This document shows positions 55,901-62,225 of a stretch of 64,000 bases of DNA, piece after piece. The notes beneath the pieces are model-generated. The model saw nothing but the letters and a program-made list of their open reading frames with translations, was not told where the DNA came from and did not search any database. The stretch comes from Marinobacterium iners (lineage in GTDB: Bacteria > Pseudomonadota > Gammaproteobacteria > Pseudomonadales > Balneatricaceae), in the NCBI RefSeq assembly GCF_017310015.1, contig NZ_CP022297.1:2604001-2668000 (forward strand), written 5' to 3'. The stretch's first letter is position 1. Each line of letters starts with the position of its first letter. Position numbers and translations under genes: made by a program.

Positions 55901-56325
55901 AGTTCGATGAACTTAACCGCTTGCTTCGGGATACGCCGACCAGGGATCAGTTACCCGCACTCAGTCGCGACAGCGAAGATCCCTTACTCAACCTTGGCCT
56001 GCTGCAGCAACATCGTCAGATGCTGGGCAGCGATCGCTTCACCGCCCTGTGCCAACAAATGCAGGAGCAGTGTCTTGAACTGCTGCAGCAGCTCGATGCA
56101 GCCGATTCGGAAATGCGCCCGATATTACTGCATAAACTGGCCGGAACACTGAGCAACTTCGGTCTGCAGCAGGCCGCTCGACTTAGCCGAGACCTGGAGC
56201 AACAAGCCGTAACACAAGAGAACCTGCAACAGTTGGATCAGCTTACACGTAACAGTCTGAAGGCTCTGTACAGCTGCTCAGAGCTGGGGCTGCGGGAGGC
56301 GGTGCCTGATCAGGATAGAGGCTGA
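49963..56325 (+). CDS. giant cytoplasmic sensor: pseudokinase-AAA-GAF-PAS-hybrid histidine kinase-HPt
   Basis: 2120 residues, no membrane helices. Domains in order: protein-kinase fold (about 5-275); AAA ATPase (about 300-640) with Walker A GYAGVGKTS near 328-336; a long helical repeat region (about 650-1290); GAF (about 1330-1480); PAS (about 1490-1610); HisKA with His1632 in MSHEIRTP; HATPase (about 1740-1860); receiver with Asp1923 in LMDIHLPDMDG; HPt with His2057 in LLHKLAGTLSNFG. The layout is that of trifunctional Ser/Thr kinase/ATP-binding/histidine kinases. The kinase domain lacks key residues: the catalytic loop is HKQVNPDH, and the DFG position reads I-G-F (Gly147). Phosphate probably flows His1632, Asp1923, His2057, then Asp58 of the response regulator encoded just upstream. 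Confidence 0.92.
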   Translation: MSVPEGYRVLRRLHQSPGCTVSRAVRLKDGAAVVIKQLYRSHCSRERLSRLQHEFEMLSRLDIIGIVRPLELIQLEAGPAALFTDSGSASLRQLLAEQQLNWSQWLSVAIRISTLLGKLHEAGVIHKQVNPDHLLFNPDTGLVELIGFSLSTGLSREQASWNTPELGDGGLAYIAPEQSGRINRNIDYRSDYYSLGATLYELMTGRPPFVSDDGMALVHDHIAKQPAPPHEINPQLPQMLSQVILKLLSKDAAQRYQSSVGLVHDLRFCLQAHQRGEHELDFTPGEQDLSARFQIPQRLYGREAVLEQLHRLYDGCRDGQSPLVLITGYAGVGKTSLVHELRQYVNQKGGSFSSGKFDQFRRNRPYFAIFQALQGLVRQLLTEPEIRIARWREQLLDSVGNHAQILLKLIPELELIIGSQPDAPPLSAAEEQNRFSRIFIQMLRVFASPERPLVLFLDDLHWADLASLHLIETLAGVIDPPRLLLIGSFRDHELGATHPLRTSLERLHNSILPPVELALEPLSPDQVNQLIADTLRADLNGCRSLAEACSEKTQGNPFFLSQFLHSLHQDGLICFREQRWQWDEQAIRSQEMTDNVIQLMVSKIQRLPANTQAVLPLAACIGSSFNLRTLVVVSGLEPRQAADQLWPALTEGLIVPQDDSYRLFQNMDPGRTRYRFVHDRVQQAAYSLIHDDELEALHLQIGRQLENSLRPDEIDARIFEISNHLNQARRLLDTPTQRIRLANLNLRAGLRAREAAAFDSALDYLSTGLELLPENAWQESYSLTLELHTSAAGIAHIKGQQERMQQLINAVETHARTLLDRVRVFEIRIQSQVASNRFHMALETALELLNQLGVRIPSRPGTGQLLRAVARTQWLLRRQPPEKVVQLPAMESPQLLAAMPILASMFGAIKFSSSELRPLVMARQVELTLKHGLSPSSSLAFAGYGGVLCGQLQAIEQGYRLGQMALELDAQLPSTPTHHRTLSLFDCYIRHYREPLQHCMESLLKAHQLALDCGDMEWGAYALAAYIQYAFPLCRNLDELQPRLEQYARWLEQSGQQQSLQYSLFTLQTMENLRGQNSDPTRLDGHFYQEERDLAELERENHRTAISLHHFYKALLCYLFGEYELAYTHSEAGDALRSSISGTFTAPWLSLLNSLSILALLPRTSILQQPARLQKVNKTLKRLRKLARHAPENQRHHVDLLQAEMYRSQKQYSKAMDLYEQAIEHARQQGFLLEEALACELAGQFYLEWDKPGVARSYLQDAWERYADWGGRAKLEQMLRRYAFEPERPLRQVRPEPFSSRSDNGQSLDNQAFDITSVIHASQAISDEIVLERLLERLMRLALQNAGAQRAILILRRQQNLYLEAEICLNQPPTLFNVLPLEQSGSLLPLSIINYVARTKDDVVLGNAVEHQMFQQDSYIRHHLPKSLLAIPILYHGELTAILYLEHSQSRDIFNRDRLKTLQILAAQAAISIENAKLYQSLEQSEREYRSLFENSSEGIFRIDRRGRFISANPALVRLLGYDSASQFLNSVTDVIRDCFIDREDCRRFLALLNRQERVLRFETRWRRRDRSEVYISISAHRITDEQGQLKYYEGSLTDISERKAKEQAEIAREKAEAASEAKSHFLATMSHEIRTPMNGILGMAQLLMRSGLSPAQQQQVDSIYRSGQSLLTILNDVLDFTKIEAGQMELERTPFNLVEQLEQLRQLLLPMAQEKQLDLILRLEQDLPERVIGDARALNQILLNLCTNALKFTQEGYVLIKVRVLDKQQEHCRLRFEVEDTGIGIPESAHSRIFMHFSQADSSITRRFGGTGLGLSICKRLVELQAGQIGFDSHAGQGSRFWAELEYTVTSGSALPPPSIEPAGTLEEKARLDILLVEDTPINQQVTVGLLESEGHSVSVADDGYTALSMHNDHDYDLVLMDIHLPDMDGIETTRRMRNHPEPSRAAVRIIALTASVTPAEMRLYQQAGMDAVVSKPLQFDELNRLLRDTPTRDQLPALSRDSEDPLLNLGLLQQHRQMLGSDRFTALCQQMQEQCLELLQQLDAADSEMRPILLHKLAGTLSNFGLQQAARLSRDLEQQAVTQENLQQLDQLTRNSLKALYSCSELGLREAVPDQDRG

Positions 56326-58049
56326 AGCAAAGCCTCTTCCTGATCGGGCCTCTCAGCATCCACGTCTGCAAAGGGGACGCTGAACCGAGGATTGATCAGA
56401 TAGCGGCTGACGTCTTCAGCACTGAGAGCACGGCTGAAAAAGAAACCCTGTACTTCATCACAACCGGATAACTTCAGGCACACCAGCTGGTCCGGTGTCT
56501 CGACCCCCTTGGCTGCCACCTGCATTCCCTTGCGTCGAGCCACCGCCGCAATGGAAGTCAGTATCACGTTGTCGTCATAACTGTTGCGGATACTTTGTAT
56601 GAAGCTGCGCTCGATCTTGATACGGCTAAAGTGCACACCCTCCAGCCGGTCATGTTCCAGCCCGATTTCACTGCAACCAAAGTCATCAATCACCAGCTCC
56701 AGCCCAAGGCCATAGAGTGCTTCAAGCAGACGTATCTCGATCGGTCCAAGCTGATCCAGAAACTGGTCATTGATCTCAATCTGAATCAGGCCAGGAGCCA
56801 CTCGGTAGTGGTTGAGCCGCTCCCGTAACCAGTCAACCAGTTCAGGGTTCTGCAGCTGAGCCAGACCCAGGTTGACCGAAACCGGCAGCAACTCGAGTCC
56901 TTGCTCCTGCCATTGGCTCAGCTGGTGCACCACCTGCTCCAACACCCGGTAGCCAAGCTCGGGCATCAGCCCCCGAGCCTTTGCAACATCGAGAAAACCA
57001 TCGGGCTCAATCAGCCCATGTCCTGGGCAATCCCAGCGCACCAACGCTTCAAACCCGGTCGTCATATAGCCACGCAGGCTGATGCAAGGCTGGTAGTGTA
57101 CGCGCAGTTGATGCTGCAGTGCCTGCAGCGACAACAGCGACAGGTCGGGTTTGCTGCCCGATTCATTGCCCTGCCGCGGATCATAGAACGCAAACTGCCC
57201 CCGGCCTGAATGCTTGGCACGATACATCGCCATATCAGCGTGCTTTACCAAGGTTTCGATATCCACCCCGTCGCGGGGTGACACGGCGACACCGATACTC
57301 GGACTTGTACTGAGCCCATGACTTTCCAAATCGGCATAGGGCGCTGACAGGGCCTCTACCAGATGCCGAGCACAGGTCTCCACATCTTCATGTCGGCGAA
57401 CTTCGGTCAACATCACCACAAACTCGTCTCCACCGAAGCGGCTCACGATGTCGCTCTCTCGCAACCCTGTATCCAGCCGTCTGGCAACCTCTTGCAACAG
57501 CAGATCACCCACCTTATGGCCCAAGGTGTCATTGATCAGTTTGAAGCGGTCCAGGTCAATAAAGCAGACGGCAGCAAATCGACCCTGCCGTTTTGAGCCC
57601 AGCAGATGTGAATGTGCCAACTCCATAAAGAGGCGACGATTATACAGCCCTGTCAGATGATCGCGGGATGCCGCTTCCAGAATATGCTGATGTTCGTTAC
57701 GCAGGGAGTTAAGCAGCTTGAGATTTCGAGTTTCCGAGCGTTGCAGCGCCTGCAGATACTCATCACGCCTGCGCAGCGTCCATAGCAGCCAACCCAGCCC
57801 ACTTACGGCAATCAGGGTAAGCCCCAGTACGGTCGCCAGAAACAGATCACGCTGCTCACGATAATTCAGCATGAGATCAGGCTCTGACCGGCAGGCCTGT
57901 TCAAGCATTTGATAGAGGCGCTCCAGCTCATCCAGTTGCCAGACCGTGAGCAGCCAGACAGCCAGCACCAGCAGCAATGCAAAACCGGCAATACCAACGC
58001 GCGGCAGCATCGAGGGCGTAACGTGTGACTCGGACGGAGGAAGGCTCAA
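56310..58049 (-). CDS. membrane GGDEF-EAL protein with deviant EAL site
   Basis: 579 residues from the TTG at 58049 (AGGGA upstream); an ATG at 58010 is possible. Two membrane helices (about 18-37 and 70-92) enclose a short periplasmic segment of about 30 residues. GGDEF (about 130-285) is intact, RFGGDEFV with RESD as I-site. The EAL domain (about 310-560) keeps FEALVRW, VNLG and the IDDFG pair but reads IKIE where LKID is usual and AAKGVE where AEGVE is usual. The loop after DDFG (CSEIGLEHDRLEG) is also atypical. It may therefore be mainly a cyclase or a c-di-GMP sensor. A structured leader overlaps its ribosome site. It overlaps the end of the hybrid kinase gene. Confidence 0.87.
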   Translation of the reverse strand: MSLPPSESHVTPSMLPRVGIAGFALLLVLAVWLLTVWQLDELERLYQMLEQACRSEPDLMLNYREQRDLFLATVLGLTLIAVSGLGWLLWTLRRRDEYLQALQRSETRNLKLLNSLRNEHQHILEAASRDHLTGLYNRRLFMELAHSHLLGSKRQGRFAAVCFIDLDRFKLINDTLGHKVGDLLLQEVARRLDTGLRESDIVSRFGGDEFVVMLTEVRRHEDVETCARHLVEALSAPYADLESHGLSTSPSIGVAVSPRDGVDIETLVKHADMAMYRAKHSGRGQFAFYDPRQGNESGSKPDLSLLSLQALQHQLRVHYQPCISLRGYMTTGFEALVRWDCPGHGLIEPDGFLDVAKARGLMPELGYRVLEQVVHQLSQWQEQGLELLPVSVNLGLAQLQNPELVDWLRERLNHYRVAPGLIQIEINDQFLDQLGPIEIRLLEALYGLGLELVIDDFGCSEIGLEHDRLEGVHFSRIKIERSFIQSIRNSYDDNVILTSIAAVARRKGMQVAAKGVETPDQLVCLKLSGCDEVQGFFFSRALSAEDVSRYLINPRFSVPFADVDAERPDQEEALLQPLS

Positions 58050-58058
58050 GACAGATCC

Positions 58059-58127
58059 CTGCTAGCCTGCAACAGATTGAAAATCTCCCTGTTGGTATAG
58101 GGAGACACCCGGCAGCAACGCTAGCAG
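58059..58127 (-). other. structured leader ahead of the GGDEF-EAL gene
   Basis: CTGCTAGC (58059-58066) and GCTAGCAG (58120-58127) form a perfect 8-bp outer stem. Inside it TCTCCCT (58084-58090) and AGGGAGA (58099-58105) form a hairpin, and TGC/GCA can extend the outer stem. On the minus strand the outer stem ends directly at the AGGGA ribosome site of the TTG start. This resembles a translational switch but no known class was recognised. Confidence 0.45.
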
Positions 58128-58150
58128 AGAAAGATGACAGCAGTATGACA

Positions 58151-58170
58151 CCCCCGGCCAAAGCCGGGGG
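58151..58170 (-). terminator. hairpin after the coiled-coil lipoprotein gene
   Basis: CCCCCGGC (58151-58158) pairs with GCCGGGGG (58163-58170) around CAAA, 8 bp after the stop codon. The T-run on the minus strand is poor. Confidence 0.5.
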
Positions 58171-58177
58171 GCATTAA

Positions 58178-58618
58178 TCAGTTGGATTCAGAGCTGTCCA
58201 TTTTGGCGTCGGCATCAGGCGCTTCTTCCTGCTGCATCTCTTCCATTTTCTGACGCGCCGCTTCGGTCATCTCTTCAGTGGTTTCAGCGGCCTTTTCGCC
58301 CATTTCTTCAGCCTCGGACTTGACCTGATCATAGGTCTCTTTGGCCTTTTCTTCTACCTGCTCGCTCACGTCAGCGGCCTTGTCCATCATTTCAGAGGTT
58401 GTGCTGCGAACCTCTTCCCCAGCTTCAGAGGCTACTTTGCCCGCTGCATCCATGGTTTCACCCGCTTCCTTCTTCAGTTCATCCATTGCGGTGGAGCCTT
58501 GCTGGCTGGCGGGTGCCGCACCGTTTATCTTCTCATCAGATGCGCTGTCATCGCTGCAACCTGTCAGGACAACGGCCGATGCCAATACCGCCGGGGCAAT
58601 CAGTTTGTGCCAACTCAT
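58178..58618 (-). CDS. small coiled-coil lipoprotein
   Basis: 146 residues. Signal peptide with lipobox V-L-T-G-C (lipidated Cys near 21). The mature part is almost entirely Ala/Glu/Lys/Met/Thr and follows heptad or 11-residue helical periodicity (DELKKEAGETMDAAGK, VSEQVEEKAKETYD and similar), ending in an acidic tail. It resembles LEA-like or apolipophorin-like repeat lipoproteins of the cell envelope; the function is not recognised. AAAGGAGT precedes the ATG at 58618, and a TATACT -10 box lies in the 53-bp gap behind the manganese exporter gene, so it may have its own promoter. Confidence 0.8.
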   Translation of the reverse strand: MSWHKLIAPAVLASAVVLTGCSDDSASDEKINGAAPASQQGSTAMDELKKEAGETMDAAGKVASEAGEEVRSTTSEMMDKAADVSEQVEEKAKETYDQVKSEAEEMGEKAAETTEEMTEAARQKMEEMQQEEAPDADAKMDSSESN

Positions 58619-58671
58619 ATCAGTCACTCCTTTTACTTCAGTCGTGGGTAATGTGCGTGCAGTATAGAACA

Positions 58672-59238
58672 TTAAAATGAGTCTAAGGTTAACAGGGTCG
58701 CGACTCCAAGCCCCACAAACAGAAGACACGCGGCCCAGCGGGCAACGTTAAGCGGTATTTTTTGCATCAGCCAGCTACCGGCGTACGCCACCGGCACGTT
58801 GGCCAGCAACATGCCCAACGTCGTACCGACCACTACCCAGAACAGGCTGTCATAGCGTGCCGCCAGAATAACCGTGGCGATTTGAGTCTTGTCACCGATT
58901 TCGGCCAGAAAAAACAGAATACAGGTTGCGACAAAGGCACCGTACTTGAGCACCGCGCCACCGTCTTCATCATCCTTGTCGGGAATCAGAACCCAAAGCC
59001 CCACGGCGATGAAGCTCAAGCCAATAATCCAGGGCACCCACTGGTCGGGAATCCACTGTACCAGCCAGGCACCCAGCCAGGCAGACAGCGCATGATTCAG
59101 TAGGGTAGCAACCAGAATACCCATCACAATCGCACCACGATGGGCGAAACGGGCAGCAAGAAAGAGGGTCAGCAACTGGGTTTTATCACCGATTTCGGCG
59201 ATGGCAACCGCGAGGGTCGAGGGCAGAAAAGCTTCCAT
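58672..59238 (-). CDS. UPF0016/GDT1-family manganese exporter
   Basis: 188 residues with six membrane helices in two homologous halves, each carrying the signature E-I-G-D-K-T-Q (helices 1 and 4), separated by an acidic cytoplasmic loop (DKDDEDGG). Bacterial members (MneA/MntX-like) and eukaryotic TMEM165/Gdt1 move Mn2+ or Ca2+ across membranes by cation exchange. A yybP-ykoY-like leader precedes it, the known manganese riboswitch class of such genes, supporting Mn2+ export. The coiled-coil lipoprotein gene follows in the same direction. Confidence 0.93.
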   Translation of the reverse strand: MEAFLPSTLAVAIAEIGDKTQLLTLFLAARFAHRGAIVMGILVATLLNHALSAWLGAWLVQWIPDQWVPWIIGLSFIAVGLWVLIPDKDDEDGGAVLKYGAFVATCILFFLAEIGDKTQIATVILAARYDSLFWVVVGTTLGMLLANVPVAYAGSWLMQKIPLNVARWAACLLFVGLGVATLLTLDSF

Positions 59239-59311
59239 AAAATATCATCCGGCGGGCTGTTGATTCCATAAGACACCGCACACCGGCCCGCCAGGACAGT
59301 GCGTTGTGTCT

Positions 59312-59420
59312 CAGGTCTCATCAATCCCGTACAGGACGTGACTGCCATGAGCGTGAGGCTCAATTATGTTGACAGCCACTCTGATGGCCAGGGCCATACA
59401 GAAGATTACTCCCCCAAGAG
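59312..59420 (-). promoter_or_regulatory. yybP-ykoY-type manganese riboswitch
   Basis: On the minus strand the leader of the Mn exporter gene contains GGGGGAGTAA (59406-59415), GTCAACATAAT about 40 nt later and ends with TGAGACC (59314-59320), with paired arms (for example GCCACTCT/AGAGTGGC) between them. These are the conserved core pieces of the yybP-ykoY riboswitch, which binds Mn2+. A GGCGGGC/GCCCGCC pair (59251-59292) just before the ribosome site could be the expression platform, acting on translation. Consensus recalled, not modelled. Confidence 0.75.
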
Positions 59421-59428
59421 TGGCGCAC

Positions 59429-59457
59429 ATATTAACAGTCTCTTCTCGCTTCGGCAA
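59429..59457 (-). promoter_or_regulatory. sigma-70 promoter for the riboswitch transcript
   Basis: On the minus strand TTGCCG (59452-59457) and TAATAT (59429-59434) are 17 nt apart, placing the start directly at the 5' end of the riboswitch. Confidence 0.5.
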
Positions 59458-59530
59458 ACGGACTGGTCTCACCGTCAATGTAGGGTAGAATGACCCCTTT
59501 TTATTGTCTGAACTGCCAGAGGCTGACCGA

Positions 59531-60094
59531 ATGAGCGCCCGTTCCATCTCTGCCACCCTGCTGCTGATCACCGGACTGAGTCTGAGTGGCTGCGAGAGCC
59601 TGCCGACACCGTTTGCACCACAGGCTGTCAGCCCGAAACCACCCCGTACCGAGCCTGTCATCACCGAGTCGACCCCGACCGATCCCAAACCCTTGCCGCC
59701 ACAGGCGCTGCCGGCGGCCACCGACCTGAACTGGGAGCCGTCTCTGGAGGCCCCTTTGGCACAGCTGGAAGCACAGCTAACGCGGCAACAGGAAGATGGC
59801 AGCTCTCAGCTGGCAATCAACGAAACCCTGTCCAATATCGCCTATCTCTACGATGCGGAGCTCTATCTCCTGTTCAAGGACACGCTGGACTACCTGCCCC
59901 CACGGGCGCAGAAGCATGAAGTCGACGTGCAGAACCGATGGCTGGATCAGCGCCAGCAGGTCATGACTCAGGCATTTTTAGTCGATCAGGATGGTGAGAT
60001 CGCCCGTTACACGGCCGGTCAGGCATTCATTGCCGAGACGCGAAAGCGTATTGAAGAACTTGAAGATCTGCGCCGGTTGATCGTGATCGAGTAA
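59531..60094 (+). CDS. uncharacterised lipoprotein upstream of purC
   Basis: 187 residues. Signal peptide with lipobox L-S-L-S-G-C (Cys near 21), then a Pro-rich low-complexity linker (about 30-75, many PKP/PLPP) and a helical domain (about 80-187) without Cys. The helix carries LSNIAYLYDAELYLLFKD and a C-terminal charged coiled coil (KRIEELEDLRRLIVIE). No family was recognised. The start at 59531 has AGAGG upstream; a nine-codon longer frame lacks support. It lies 58 bp ahead of purC in the same direction and may be co-transcribed. Confidence 0.75.
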   Translation: MSARSISATLLLITGLSLSGCESLPTPFAPQAVSPKPPRTEPVITESTPTDPKPLPPQALPAATDLNWEPSLEAPLAQLEAQLTRQQEDGSSQLAINETLSNIAYLYDAELYLLFKDTLDYLPPRAQKHEVDVQNRWLDQRQQVMTQAFLVDQDGEIARYTAGQAFIAETRKRIEELEDLRRLIVIE

Positions 60095-60152
60095 GCCGGC
60101 TTTGTGCTAGAATTGCCCACGTTTTTCAACCGTTAACAGGACCTGTGCCACC

Positions 60153-61256
60153 ATGAGCCTTGCCCAATCCGTTCTGGCCGTGAACAACGACCTGCCGATC
60201 CGTACCGACCGACCCGTTCACAGCGGTAAGGTGCGCTCCGTTTACTGGTTGACCGAAGCCGACAGCCGCCGTCTGATCGAAGAGAAAGGCTACAACGTGG
60301 CGCCTGACGCACCACTGGCTATCATGGTGATCAGCGATCGCATCTCGGCATTCGACTGTATCTGGCACGGTGAAGGTGGCCTCAACGGTGTACCCGGCAA
60401 GGGCGCGGCGCTTAACAGCATCTCCAACCACTGGTTCCGTCTGTTCCGTGAACAGGGTCTGGCCGACAGCCATATTCTGGATATCCCGCACCCCTTCGTC
60501 TGGATCGTGCAGAAAGCCCGTCCCGTGATGATCGAAGCAATCTGCCGCCAGTACATCACCGGCTCCATGTGGCGCGCCTACAGCAAGGGCGAGCGTGAAT
60601 TCTGCGGCATCACCCTGCCGGAGGGACTGCAGAAGGACCAGAAACTGCCCGAACTGCTGATGACACCCTCCACCAAGGGCATCCTGCGCGGTATTCCGGG
60701 CGTTCCTGAAGCGGACGACGTTAACATCACCCGCGCCAACATCGTCGACAACTACGAAGCCTTTGGCTTCCGCTCTGCGGCCGATGTGGACCAGTACGAG
60801 AAGCTGTTGAAGGAAGGCTTTGCCGTCATCAGCAATGCGCTGGCCGAGCTGGATCAGGTATTCGTCGATACCAAGTTTGAGTTCGGCTATGTCACCGATG
60901 CCGCCGGCAATGAGAAATTGATCTACATGGATGAGGTGGGCACACCGGACTCCTCCCGCATCTGGGACGGCGCCGCCTACCGTCAGGGCAAGGTGATCGA
61001 GAAATCCAAGGAAGGTTTCCGCCAGCTGCTGCTGAACCATTTCCCCGACCCGGACATCCTGCTGAACAAGGATCGCATGCCGGAGCGTGAAGCGCTGGCA
61101 CGGGACAACGCCCTGCCTACCGAAGTGTTGATGGACGTATCCCGCACCTATCTGGACATTGCCGAGAAGGTTGTCGGCCACCCCATCGAACTGTCGGACA
61201 ACCCAAAAGCCGAAATCATCGCGATTCTGCGCGACCAGTATGGGCTGATCGACTGA
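60153..61256 (+). CDS. purC: phosphoribosylaminoimidazole-succinocarboxamide synthase, long form
   Basis: 367 residues. The enzyme joins aspartate to CAIR with ATP in step eight of purine synthesis. Motifs: SGKVRSVYWLTE (nucleotide loop), VISDRISAFDCIW (family signature), ICRQYITGSMWRAYSKGE, the ADDVNITR region, EFGYVTD and MDEVGTPDSSRIWDG. This longer form differs from the about 237-residue E. coli enzyme; similar length is known in Vibrio and Shewanella relatives. A strong terminator follows. ACAGGA lies upstream of the ATG. Confidence 0.94.
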   Translation: MSLAQSVLAVNNDLPIRTDRPVHSGKVRSVYWLTEADSRRLIEEKGYNVAPDAPLAIMVISDRISAFDCIWHGEGGLNGVPGKGAALNSISNHWFRLFREQGLADSHILDIPHPFVWIVQKARPVMIEAICRQYITGSMWRAYSKGEREFCGITLPEGLQKDQKLPELLMTPSTKGILRGIPGVPEADDVNITRANIVDNYEAFGFRSAADVDQYEKLLKEGFAVISNALAELDQVFVDTKFEFGYVTDAAGNEKLIYMDEVGTPDSSRIWDGAAYRQGKVIEKSKEGFRQLLLNHFPDPDILLNKDRMPEREALARDNALPTEVLMDVSRTYLDIAEKVVGHPIELSDNPKAEIIAILRDQYGLID

Positions 61257-61268
61257 CAGAACAGACAT

Positions 61269-61307
61269 AAAAAAGGCCGCCTGTCATTCCAGCAGGCGGC
61301 CTTTTTT
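61269..61307 (+). terminator. strong rho-independent terminator after purC
   Basis: AAAAGGCCGCCTG (61271-61283) pairs with CAGGCGGCCTTTT around TCATTCCAG, followed by T-run; A-run on the left makes it bidirectional, also serving the converging M48 gene. Confidence 0.9.
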
Positions 61308-61324
61308 GTACAGTGACCCTGGTG

Positions 61325-62176
61325 TCAGCGCGGCCTCAGCCGGTCACAGTCAGGCTTTCGGCCGGCTGCCAATGCCTGCTGATACAGCGGCATGTACTTG
61401 CTTACCTGACTATCCAGTTGCCGGATACGCGTGCCAGGTGCCGGGTGGGTAGACAACAGCTCCGGTGGTGCAGCGCCCCCCTTCTGCGCCATCTTCTGCC
61501 ACAGGCTAACCGCTTCACGAGGGTCAAAACCGGCCTGGGCCATCAGTTCCTGCCCCAGCATATCCGCTTCTGATTCGTGTTTACGACTATAGGGCAGCAG
61601 AATGCCGTACTGAGCCCCAAGCCCCAGCGCCATGACCGCGGCCTGCTGAGTTCTTGAGTCCACCCGGTCCGCCAGAGCTATACTGGTTGCCACTATCCCC
61701 AACTGGGTCAGCTGTTGCTGACTCATGCGCGCATTGCCGTGCTGTGCCAGCACATGAGCCACCTCATGTCCGATCACCGATGCCAGTTGATGCTGGGTAT
61801 TGGCCACCTGAAGCATGCCGGTGTAAACACCGATTTTGCCGCCTGGCAGCGCAAAGGCATTAACGGCCTCATCCTTGAACACCACCAGCTCCCAATCCTG
61901 TGGCGCGTAGCCATATTTACGAGGCACCTGCATCACGATTGCATCGGATACACACTCCACATAACGGTTGGTGCGCGCATCGGTCTCGATCGGGATTTTC
62001 TCTTTCATCTGCTCAAAAGACTGGGAGCCAAGCTCATTCATCTGTGTAGAGGAGTTGAGCAGCAGGGTTCGCTCACCGGTAGGGGAAACAGCACAGCCGG
62101 TCAAGCCGAGGGTTGCAGTCAATGCAAGCGATGCCAACCATCCGGGGCGGCACCGCTGTTTCATGAAGCAGAGCAT
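61325..62176 (-). CDS. M48-family metalloprotease lipoprotein
   Basis: 283 residues. Signal sequence with lipobox L-G-L-T-G-C near residue 28, then the M48 peptidase domain. Zinc motif HEVAHVLAQH near residue 140 and the third ligand in ESEADMLGQ, with an LPGGKIGVYTGML segment before it. It resembles LoiP/YcaL-type outer-membrane lipoprotein proteases involved in envelope protein quality control. The start at 62176 has AAGGAG about ten bases upstream; the ATG at 62164 is an alternative and the longer frame has no signal of a start. Confidence 0.9.
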   Translation of the reverse strand: MLCFMKQRCRPGWLASLALTATLGLTGCAVSPTGERTLLLNSSTQMNELGSQSFEQMKEKIPIETDARTNRYVECVSDAIVMQVPRKYGYAPQDWELVVFKDEAVNAFALPGGKIGVYTGMLQVANTQHQLASVIGHEVAHVLAQHGNARMSQQQLTQLGIVATSIALADRVDSRTQQAAVMALGLGAQYGILLPYSRKHESEADMLGQELMAQAGFDPREAVSLWQKMAQKGGAAPPELLSTHPAPGTRIRQLDSQVSKYMPLYQQALAAGRKPDCDRLRPR

Positions 62177-62225
62177 GGGTCCATATCTCCTTGAACGGAT
62201 CAACTTTCCCGCAAGAATACTCTGA

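Noticed and set aside
60126..61268. 380-codon minus-strand open frame over purC
   Set aside because: Antisense shadow of purC; the purC motifs are complete.
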